Source: Pseudomonadota bacterium
Lineage (GTDB): Bacteria; Pseudomonadota; Gammaproteobacteria; Xanthomonadales; Xanthomonadaceae
Assembly: GCA_023395465.1 (NCBI GenBank)
Contig: JAEWZE010000054.1
Span: forward strand, 1 to 47,191
Direction of reading: 5' to 3'
DNA: 47,191 nucleotides
Shown here: positions 17,702-24,820 of the stretch, piece by piece
Numbering within the stretch: the first letter of the stretch is position 1
Layout of the letters: every line of letters starts with the position of its first letter
Notes under the pieces: model-generated
Database searches by the model: none
What the model saw: only the letters and a program-made list of their open reading frames with translations
What the model was told of the DNA's origin: nothing
Position numbers and translations under genes: made by a program

Positions 17702-19744
17702 ATGACCACCATTCCCCTCGACGCCATCCTCGGCGACGGCACCGCGCTGCTGAACACCCGCACCAGCGGCGAAGGCCCCACCGGCAGCCTGCCGATCGAC
17801 GCCGACACCCTGCGCGACGCGCCCAGCGGCCACCTGTTCGGCATGACCCAGAACGCCGGCATGGGCTGGCGCGCGGCGGAGGTGGCGCGCGATCCCTACC
17901 TCATCGTCAGCACCCAGGGCGGATTGCGCGCGGAGGACGGCCAGCCGGTCGCGCTCGGCCTGCATACCGGGCACTGGGAGCTCGACCAGATGGTGCGCAC
18001 CGCGGCAAACACGTTCGCCGCGCATGGCGGCCTACCGTTCTCGGTTGCCTGCTCCGACCCCTGCGACGGCCGCACCCAGGGCACGGTGGGCATGTTCGAC
18101 AGCCTGCCGTACCGCAACGATGCGGCAGTGGTGATGCGCCGCCTGGTGCGCTCGCTGCCCACGCGGCGCGGCGTGCTGGGCGTGGCCACCTGCGACAAGG
18201 GCCTGCCGGCGATGATGCTGGCCCTGGCCGGCTGCGGCGACCTGCCCGGCGTGGTCGTGCCGGGTGGGGTGACGCTGCCGGCGCGCGGCGCCGAGGACAC
18301 GGCGGTGGTGCAGACCATCGGTGCGCGCTTCGCCCACGGCCTGATCGACCTCGAGCATGCCGCGGCCATGGGCTGCCGCGCCTGCGGTTCGCCCGGCGGC
18401 GGCTGCCAGTTCCTCGGGACCGCGGCGACCTCGCAGGTGATCGCCGAGGCGCTCGGCATCGCTCTGCCGCACAGCGCGCTGGCGCCGTCGGGCGAACCGG
18501 TCTGGCACGCGATCGCGCATCGCTCCGCGCTCGCGCTGATGCAGCTGGCTGCGCAGGACACGCCGCTGTCCGCGATCCTGTCGAGACAGGCATTCGACAA
18601 TGCGCTGGTGGTGCATGCCGCGTTCGGCGGCTCGACCAACCTGCTGCTGCACGTGCCCGCCATCGCGCACGCGGCCGGCATCGAGCGCCCCACGGTGGAC
18701 GACTGGATCCGCGCCAACCGCGCCACGCCGCGCCTGGTCGACGCGCTTCCGAACGGGCCGCGCCACCATCCCACGGTGCAGGTGTTCATGGCTGGCGGCG
18801 TGCCCGAGGTGATGCTGCACCTGCGCGGCATGGGGCTGTTGCACCTGGACGTGCTGACCGTCAGCGGGCGGACGCTGGGCGACAACCTCGAATGGTGGGA
18901 GCACAGCGATGCGCGGCGGATCGCGCGCGAGCGGTTGCGCGAACTGGACGGCATCGATCCGGCGCAGGTGATCATGGGTCCGGACGCGGCGCGCGCGGCG
19001 GGCATGTCCAGCGCGCTGGTGTTCCCGCGCGGCAACCTCGCGCCGGACGGGTCGGTGATCAAGGCGACCGCGATCGATCCCTCGGTGGTCGATGCCGACG
19101 AGGTCTACCGCCACACCGGCCCCGCGCGCGTGTTCGCCAGCGAGCGCGACGCGATCCGCGCGATCAAGTCGAGGACCGACGATGCGGTGCGCGCCGGCGA
19201 CATCATCGTGCTGGCCGGCTGCGGCCCCGCGGGGACCGGCATGGAGGAGACCTACCAGCTCACCTCCGCGCTCAAGCACCTGCCCTGGGGCAAGCACGTC
19301 GCTGTGATCACCGATGCGCGGTTCTCGGGCGTCTCGACCGGCGCCTGCATCGGACACGTCGGTCCCGAGGCGCTGGCCGGCGGTCCGCTCGGCCGCCTGC
19401 GCGACGGCGACATCGTGCGCATCGAGATCGACCGCAGGCGGCTCGAAGGCCGGCTCGACTTCCTCGGCGACGATCCCGATGCGCCGCTCGCAGCGGACAC
19501 GGCGGCGGCGCTGCTGGCCACGCGCGAGCTGCATCCGGCGATCGCCGCGCACCCGCGCCTGCCGGCCGATACCCGCCTGTGGGCGGCGCTGCAGGAAGCG
19601 AGCGGAGGCACCTGGGGCGGCTGCGTCTACGACGTGGACGCCATCGTCGAAACGCTGCGCGCGGGTCGCGCCGCAAGGCAGGCGGACACGCGCGCAGGCG
19701 CCGCCGAACTCCGACATCCGACGCCGGGAGGGCGCGCCGCATGA
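17702..19744 (+). CDS. D-xylonate dehydratase, YjhG/YagF type (IlvD/Edd superfamily)
   Basis: Dehydrates D-xylonate to 2-keto-3-deoxyxylonate in the cytoplasm using an Fe-S cluster. The 680-residue length fits YjhG/YagF-type enzymes and is longer than typical IlvD or Edd. Cluster-type cysteines are visible in ACSDPCDGRTQG (117/121), GVATCDKGLPAMM (164) and GCRACGSPGGGC (225-235). The C-terminal swivel domain has LVFPRGNLAPDGSVIK and ITDARFSGVSTGACIGHVGPEA. It is followed without a gap by a GntP permease, the same pairing as E. coli yjhG with yjhF. The neighbouring FAH gene fits breakdown of its product. L-arabinonate or gluconate as substrate is a less likely alternative. Confidence 0.88.
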   Translation: MTTIPLDAILGDGTALLNTRTSGEGPTGSLPIDADTLRDAPSGHLFGMTQNAGMGWRAAEVARDPYLIVSTQGGLRAEDGQPVALGLHTGHWELDQMVRTAANTFAAHGGLPFSVACSDPCDGRTQGTVGMFDSLPYRNDAAVVMRRLVRSLPTRRGVLGVATCDKGLPAMMLALAGCGDLPGVVVPGGVTLPARGAEDTAVVQTIGARFAHGLIDLEHAAAMGCRACGSPGGGCQFLGTAATSQVIAEALGIALPHSALAPSGEPVWHAIAHRSALALMQLAAQDTPLSAILSRQAFDNALVVHAAFGGSTNLLLHVPAIAHAAGIERPTVDDWIRANRATPRLVDALPNGPRHHPTVQVFMAGGVPEVMLHLRGMGLLHLDVLTVSGRTLGDNLEWWEHSDARRIARERLRELDGIDPAQVIMGPDAARAAGMSSALVFPRGNLAPDGSVIKATAIDPSVVDADEVYRHTGPARVFASERDAIRAIKSRTDDAVRAGDIIVLAGCGPAGTGMEETYQLTSALKHLPWGKHVAVITDARFSGVSTGACIGHVGPEALAGGPLGRLRDGDIVRIEIDRRRLEGRLDFLGDDPDAPLAADTAAALLATRELHPAIAAHPRLPADTRLWAALQEASGGTWGGCVYDVDAIVETLRAGRAARQADTRAGAAELRHPTPGGRAA

Positions 19745-21048
19745 CCATGTTCCTGATCATCGCCGTGGCCATCGCGCTGCAGATCTTCCTGACCGCGCGC
19801 AAGCTCAGCCCGTTCCTGTCGCTGCTGGTCGTGGCGATCCCGATGGGCCTGGCGCTGGGCATGTCGCCACAGGAACTGCTCAAGACCATCGACAACGGCG
19901 TCGGCAGCACGCTCGCCGGCCTGGCGCTGGTGATCGTGCTGGGCGCGATCCTGGGCAAGGTGCTCGAGGAAAGCGGCGCGGCCGAGAAAATCGCCAACAC
20001 CCTGATCGCTCGCTTCGGCGAGAAGAACATCCAGTGGGCGCTGCTGCTGACCGGCTTCCTGGTCGGCATCCCGCTGTACTTCAACGCCGGCTTCATCATC
20101 CTGCTGCCGCTGATCTTCTCGCTGGCGCGCAGGACCGGCCTGCCGATCCTGTATCTCGCCATACCCACCGTCGCCTCGCTCAGCACCACCCACTGCTTCC
20201 TGCCGCCGCACCCCGGTCCGGTGATCCTGGTCAACGCCTTCGGCGCCGACATGGGCCGCACCCTGGTCTACGGCATCCTGATGGCGATTCCGGCGGTCGT
20301 GATCGCCGGCCCGTTCCTCGGCCGGCGCATGCAGCACATCAACCCGCCGCTGCTGGACCTGTTCGCTTCCAGCACCGACCACAAGGAACTGCCGGGCACG
20401 TGGAGCTCGTTCCTGATCGCGCTCGCGCCGGTGCTGCTGATCGGGGTGTCGGTCTTTGCCGACAGCCTGCTGCCCGAAGGTCCGGTCCGGTCCGCGCTGC
20501 TGTTCCTCGGCAATCCCACCGTGGCCCTGCTGCTGTCCACCCTGCTGGCGTTCTGGTGGCTGGGCCATCGCCGCGGCGCGAGCCTGGAGACGCAGACGAA
20601 GTGGCTCAATGCCGCGATCGCCGGTATCGCCGTGATCGTGCTGATCATCACCGCCGGCGGCGTGTTCAAGCAGGTGCTGGTCGACAGCGGCGTCGGCGCG
20701 CAGATCGCCGCGCTCAGCGAAGCCTGGCAGATGCCCCCGCTGATCTTCGCCTGGCTGGCGACCGCGCTGCTGCGGGTGATGATCGGCTCGGCCACGGTGG
20801 CGGTGATCACGGCCGCCGGCATCGTCGGTCCCCTGATCGCCACCACCGGCGCCTCGCCCGAGCTGATGGTGCTGGCCGTCGGCGCCGGCAGCGTGTTCGG
20901 CTCCCACGTCAACGACTCGGCGTTCTGGATGTTCAAGGAGTTCTTCAACCTGTCCATGAAGCAGACCTTCGCTTCGTGGACGCTGATGGAGACGACGATC
21001 TCGATCGTCGGCCTGGGCGGGGTGCTGCTGCTCGACCTGGCGGTCTGA
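19741..21048 (+). CDS. GntP-family sugar-acid permease (probable xylonate/gluconate uptake)
   Basis: Inner-membrane proton symporter for aldonates. The 435-residue protein is hydrophobic throughout with about 12-14 membrane segments. It carries GntP-family stretches such as GIPLYFNAGFIILLPLIF, STTHCFLPPHPGPV, and the C-terminal SVFGSHVNDSAFWMFKEFF. The ATG overlaps the dehydratase stop (ATGA), indicating translational coupling and a shared substrate. Context therefore points to xylonate, although gluconate is the classical family substrate. It is the last gene of its operon and converges on mntP. Confidence 0.9.
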   Translation: MTMFLIIAVAIALQIFLTARKLSPFLSLLVVAIPMGLALGMSPQELLKTIDNGVGSTLAGLALVIVLGAILGKVLEESGAAEKIANTLIARFGEKNIQWALLLTGFLVGIPLYFNAGFIILLPLIFSLARRTGLPILYLAIPTVASLSTTHCFLPPHPGPVILVNAFGADMGRTLVYGILMAIPAVVIAGPFLGRRMQHINPPLLDLFASSTDHKELPGTWSSFLIALAPVLLIGVSVFADSLLPEGPVRSALLFLGNPTVALLLSTLLAFWWLGHRRGASLETQTKWLNAAIAGIAVIVLIITAGGVFKQVLVDSGVGAQIAALSEAWQMPPLIFAWLATALLRVMIGSATVAVITAAGIVGPLIATTGASPELMVLAVGAGSVFGSHVNDSAFWMFKEFFNLSMKQTFASWTLMETTISIVGLGGVLLLDLAV

Positions 21049-21095
21049 GCGCGACGATCGCAGGGGAGATCGCGTCACCTGCGCGCGTGCAGCGC

Positions 21096-21656
21096 CTACG
21101 CGAACACGTGTTCGTACACGATGGTCGCGCCGACCAGGATCAGGATCGCGCCGCCGGCGATCTCGGCGCGCCGGCCTACCAGCTGCCCGACCGCGCGCCC
21201 GGCCATCACGCCGCCGCTGACCATCACGAAGGTGCACAGGCCGATGACGGACGCGACCACGAGGATGTTGACCTCGACGAAGGCCAGGCCGACGCCGACC
21301 GCCAGCGCATCGATGCTGGTCGCCAGGCCAGCCAGCGCAAGCGCCCACAGGCCGTGCCGCTGCGGCGTGTCGTGCGGCGCATCGGACCGCAGCGCCTTGT
21401 GGATCATGTGCAGGCCCAGGCCGGCCAGCAGCACGAAGGCGATCCAGTGATCCCAGGCCTCGATCAGGTGCGAGGCGCTGGCGCCGAGGAACCAGCCGAC
21501 CAGCGGCGTCAGGCTCTCGATCACCCCGAACACCAGCCCGGTGCGCAGCGCATCGCGCCAGCGCGGCCTGCGCATCGCGGCGCCCTTGCCGATGGCCGCG
21601 GCGAAGGCGTCGGTGGACATGGCCAGGCCGAGCAGCAGGATCGAAAGGGGATGCAT
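21096..21656 (-). CDS. mntP: Manganese efflux pump MntP
   Basis: Six-span inner-membrane exporter of Mn2+ in the MntP/DUF204 family, 186 residues. The two half-repeats carry acidic membrane motifs: MSTDAFAAAIGKG near the N-terminus and ATSIDALAVGVGLAF in the middle. ATG 21656 is chosen because the protein then starts with MHPLSILLLGLAMSTDAF, the expected N-terminus. The preceding leader contains a yybP-ykoY riboswitch, independent support for both the gene and its start. It is unrelated to xylan metabolism and sits between two catabolic blocks. Confidence 0.95.
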   Translation of the reverse strand: MHPLSILLLGLAMSTDAFAAAIGKGAAMRRPRWRDALRTGLVFGVIESLTPLVGWFLGASASHLIEAWDHWIAFVLLAGLGLHMIHKALRSDAPHDTPQRHGLWALALAGLATSIDALAVGVGLAFVEVNILVVASVIGLCTFVMVSGGVMAGRAVGQLVGRRAEIAGGAILILVGATIVYEHVFA

Positions 21657-21725
21657 AGCAGTACCGGGACGGCGAGGCTTGGGCACAACGGACCGCGCAC
21701 GCGCCCGACCGCAATGGCGTGCGTG

Positions 21726-21834
21726 GTCCGCTGGTCTCGCCAACCCTCGGGTCGCGACCGCCATGGCCGATGCAGGCCAAGCATGTTGACGGTCGCGCTT
21801 CCGACAACCGGAAGCCGGCTACTCCCCAGATGGG
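21726..21834 (-). ncRNA. yybP-ykoY manganese riboswitch upstream of mntP
   Basis: On the minus strand the leader holds the hallmark pieces of this class in order: CTGGGGAGTAGCC (about 21830-21816), GTCAACATGCTTGG (21790-21777), and GGTTGGCGAGACCAG (about 21745-21731). The CTGG and CCAG ends can close helix P1. The element lies about 70 nt before the mntP ATG, leaving room for an expression platform. Mn2+ binding would be expected to switch mntP on. Confidence 0.93.
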
Positions 21835-21863
21835 ATGGCGGCCGCATACGCGACCGCCTGCGT

Positions 21864-21892
21864 ATTGTACCGGCTGCGGTTCGCGGCAACCG
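21864..21892 (-). promoter_or_regulatory. Candidate mntP promoter
   Basis: Minus-strand TACAAT (21864-21869) is a strong -10 match, with CGGTTG 17 bp upstream as a weak -35. It lies just 5' of the manganese riboswitch, so the leader would start near 21857. Confidence 0.5.
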
Positions 21893-21919
21893 TGCGCGGG
21901 GGCGCGGGGCCGCGAGAAT

Positions 21920-21948
21920 CCGGACCGCGCCTTCGCGCTCCGGTCCGG
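21920..21948 (-). terminator. Hairpin after the GH43-GH10 gene block
   Basis: A perfect 8-bp stem, CCGGACCG with CGGTCCGG, lies 4 bases past the GH43 stop. It could mark the 3' end of the leftward xylan transcript before the mntP promoter. It lacks a U-tract, so it may stabilise the 3' end rather than terminate. Confidence 0.4.
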
Positions 21949-21952
21949 CGGT

Positions 21953-23545
21953 TCAGCCGGCGGTGGCCGGCCCGGGCAGTTCCCGGTAGTCGAACCAGTC
22001 GAAATCCGCGTGCAGCCGGCGTCCCGACAGATCCTGGCAGGCGATGCCGACGAAGTTGCCGGTGAAGCCGCAGGGCAGGGCATGTTCGTCCGACAGGATC
22101 GAGGCGTCCTGCTCCCAGGCCACCGCCTGCCAGCGCTCGCCGTCGCGCGAACAGGCAAAGCGGATGCGGTCGTGGTCGATGACCAGCTTCAGGTACACGC
22201 GCGCGCAGTCCTCGAACGGGTATTCCTTCTCCACCGGATAGCTGATCTGGCCGCGCTCGCAGCGCATCAGGCCGAGGCAGCGCGTCGAGTGGGCCGCGTG
22301 CGTCAGGAACAGGTAGTAGAAGCTGTCGGTGCTGTAGAACGCGACCAGCCCCGCGCTCTGCTGGAAATCCTCCGGCGAGAATTCCAGGCAGGTCGAGGCT
22401 TCGATGCGGAACGCCTGCTGGCGGCGCGCGACCAGGCTCTGCTCGAAGCGCGACACCAGGCTCTCGCGCCCGTACAGGCGCAGGAAGCCGGGCCGTGCGT
22501 CGAGGCTGGCCATCCGCGCATCGACCGGCACGCGCGGCGCCTGCCAGTGCGGGCCCAGCGTGGGCGCGTCGAAGTCGTCGCGCACCGGCGGTTGCGGCCA
22601 GGGCTGCGCGGGCAGTCCGGGCGTGTTGAACCCGTCGGCCGGGGCATGGCCGCCGCTGGCCAGGCGCGGCCAGCCGTCGCGCCAGGCGATGTCCTGCAGC
22701 GCGGTTTCGCGGCCCAGGATCGAGCGCCCGTTGGCCAGCGGCCGGCGGCACAGATGGGCCAGGCTCCAGCTGCCGTCGCGGTGCTGCACGAGCGAGCCGT
22801 GGCCCGCCGACTGCAGCCGCAGCGCGGGATCGTGCGCGCTGCCGAGCAACGGCCCCAGCGGGTCGGTCTCGTACGGCCCTTCGATGTGGCGCGACCGCGC
22901 GACCGTGGCCGCATGCGTGGCGAACGTGCCGCCCTCGGCCACCAGCAGGTAGTACCAGCCGTCGACGCGGTACAGGTGCGGGCCTTCGACCAGGCCCAGC
23001 GCGCCGCCGCGGAAGATGTTGCGGACCGGGCCGACGAGTCGCTGCGCCACCGGATCGTATTCCTGGAGCAGGATGCCGCCGAAGCTGTCGTGGCCGGGGC
23101 GATGGTCCCAGACCATGTTGACCAGCCACTTGCGGCCGTCGATATCGTGGAACAGCGAGGGATCGAAGCCGGAGTTGTTGAGGTGCACCGGGTCGGACCA
23201 GGGGCCTTCGATCGCCGGCGCGGTCACCAGGAAGTTGCGCACGTCCTTGAAGTCGCCGGCCCAGCCGCGCACGTCGGTGTAGATCAGGTGGAACAGGCCA
23301 TCAGCGTGGCTCAGCGCCGGCGCCCAGACGCCGCCGGAGTTCGGCCGGCCGCGCAGCTCGAGCTGCGATGGGCGGCTCAGCGGGGGCGCAAGGCTGCGCC
23401 AGTGCGCCAGGTCGCGCGAATGCGAGACCGCCACGCCCGGATACCACTCGAAGGTGGAGGTGGCGATGTAGTAGTCGTCGCCGACGCGCAGGATCGAGGG
23501 GTCGGGATGGAAGCCTTGCAGAACCGGATTGCGGATGCGGGCCAT
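21953..23545 (-). CDS. GH43 beta-xylosidase (subfamily 11-like), cytosolic
   Basis: Releases xylose from xylo-oligosaccharide ends. The 530-residue protein starts directly with MARIRNPVLQGFHPDPS and has no signal peptide, so it is intracellular. The catalytic triad is Asp15 (GFHPDPS), Asp128 (NSGFDPSLFHD) and Glu187 (LVEGPHLY). The C-terminal beta-sandwich, about residues 325-530, with features like AGLVAFYSTDSFYYLFL and FDWFDYRE is typical of XynB-type beta-xylosidases. It lies 35 bp downstream of the GH10 xylanase. It has no good Shine-Dalgarno of its own, which fits an internal operon gene. Arabinofuranosidase side activity is common in this group. Confidence 0.92.
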   Translation of the reverse strand: MARIRNPVLQGFHPDPSILRVGDDYYIATSTFEWYPGVAVSHSRDLAHWRSLAPPLSRPSQLELRGRPNSGGVWAPALSHADGLFHLIYTDVRGWAGDFKDVRNFLVTAPAIEGPWSDPVHLNNSGFDPSLFHDIDGRKWLVNMVWDHRPGHDSFGGILLQEYDPVAQRLVGPVRNIFRGGALGLVEGPHLYRVDGWYYLLVAEGGTFATHAATVARSRHIEGPYETDPLGPLLGSAHDPALRLQSAGHGSLVQHRDGSWSLAHLCRRPLANGRSILGRETALQDIAWRDGWPRLASGGHAPADGFNTPGLPAQPWPQPPVRDDFDAPTLGPHWQAPRVPVDARMASLDARPGFLRLYGRESLVSRFEQSLVARRQQAFRIEASTCLEFSPEDFQQSAGLVAFYSTDSFYYLFLTHAAHSTRCLGLMRCERGQISYPVEKEYPFEDCARVYLKLVIDHDRIRFACSRDGERWQAVAWEQDASILSDEHALPCGFTGNFVGIACQDLSGRRLHADFDWFDYRELPGPATAG

Positions 23546-23580
23546 GGCGCGACGCCTCGGGTAACAGCGTGGACCTGCCG

Positions 23581-24735
23581 TCAGCGCTCGCCCGGCACCG
23601 CCAGCACCGCGCCGAGCGCCGGCTTGGGCTGGCCCTGGCGATCGAACAGCAGGGTGTAGTTGGTGCGGTCCGGGATCGGGTAGCCGTTCTTCCACGACAT
23701 GCCGTCCTCCACGCCCCAGACCGCCACGCGATGCAGCTTGTCGCGTCGCGCGTGGAAGATGCGGAACAGCTCGGCATAGCGATCGGCGAGCTGCGCCTGC
23801 ACGGCGTCGGGCAGGCCGTTGCGATAGGGGTCGAGGAAGGCCTTGAACTCGGGCAGCTGGAACTGCGGATGCATCATGCCCTGGCCGATGATCTGGCCTT
23901 CCTTCGTCAGCGGCAGCACGTCGACGTCCAGTTCGGTGACCATCACCTTCACCCCGAGCGCGGCGTAGGCATCGATGGCGGCCTCGATGTGCGCGGTGGA
24001 CGGGTAGTCGAGGCCCCAGTGGCCCTGGATGCCGACGCCGTCGATGCGGATGCCGGCGGCCTGCAGCATCCGGACCATGCGCACGATGCCGTCCCGCTTT
24101 TCGGGGCGCCAGGCGTTGAAGTCGTTGTAGTAGAGCGCCGCGTCGGGCGCGGCCTCGCTGGCGAAGCGGAAGGCGTCGCGCACCAGCGCATCGCCATCGC
24201 CGCCGTAGGCGCGGGTCCACAGCGTGTCGCGGTACTGGCCATCCTCGCCGATCACCTCGTTGACCACGTCCCAGGCGTCGAGCCGTCCGGCATAGCGTCC
24301 GGCGACGGTGTGGATGTAGTTGCGCATCCGCTCGCGCATGGTCTCCACGTCGGCCTGTGCGCCATTCCCGTCCTGGAAGAACCAGGCCGGCGTCTGGTTG
24401 TGCCAGACCAGGGTGTGGCCGACCATGAACAGGTCGTGGCGTTCGCCGAATTCCACGAACGCATCGGCAGCGTCGAAGTCCCAGCGGTCCGGTTCGGGAT
24501 GCAGCACCTCGGCCTTCATCACGTTCTCGGCGGTGATGGCGTTGAAATGCAGCGGCACCAGTGCCTGCGCGCGCGCGTCGCGGCCGGACACCATGTCCTC
24601 GTTCATCGCCGTGCCGACGAGGAACGCGCCGGCGTAGGCGTCCTTGAGCGTGGCCGCTGGCGGCGCCGCGAGCGCGGCCGAACAGGCGAGGCCCAGCGCG
24701 AGGGCGGCAAGCGGGGCGAAGCGGTGGCGGGTCAT
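23581..24735 (-). CDS. GH10 endo-1,4-beta-xylanase, secreted
   Basis: Cuts the xylan backbone internally, tolerating glucuronosyl side chains. A signal peptide (LALGLACSAALA, cleaved near residue 23) directs export. The single GH10 domain fills the mature 384-residue protein and shows HTLVWHNQTPAWFF, the acid/base Glu160 in DVVNEVIGE and the nucleophile Glu268 in VTELDVD. There is no carbohydrate-binding module. ATG 24735 has GGAGG six to seven bases upstream. A 5' neighbour GH2 and a 3' neighbour GH43 are on the same strand. Products would be aldouronic acids and xylo-oligosaccharides for the TonB-dependent receptor and periplasmic enzymes. Confidence 0.96.
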   Translation of the reverse strand: MTRHRFAPLAALALGLACSAALAAPPAATLKDAYAGAFLVGTAMNEDMVSGRDARAQALVPLHFNAITAENVMKAEVLHPEPDRWDFDAADAFVEFGERHDLFMVGHTLVWHNQTPAWFFQDGNGAQADVETMRERMRNYIHTVAGRYAGRLDAWDVVNEVIGEDGQYRDTLWTRAYGGDGDALVRDAFRFASEAAPDAALYYNDFNAWRPEKRDGIVRMVRMLQAAGIRIDGVGIQGHWGLDYPSTAHIEAAIDAYAALGVKVMVTELDVDVLPLTKEGQIIGQGMMHPQFQLPEFKAFLDPYRNGLPDAVQAQLADRYAELFRIFHARRDKLHRVAVWGVEDGMSWKNGYPIPDRTNYTLLFDRQGQPKPALGAVLAVPGER

Positions 24736-24820
24736 GTCGGGCCTCCGGAGGCGATGGTGCGGGCGGGACCGGTGGGCCGCAACGGTTTCAGTCGAGCAGG
24801 ATCGCGGGTGCGCCCGCGCG

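Noticed and set aside
15379..17862. Apparent 827-residue protein with the lactonase at its C-terminus
   Set aside because: The upstream portion lies antisense to the FAH gene and intergenic DNA. The true start is at the lipoprotein signal near 16464.
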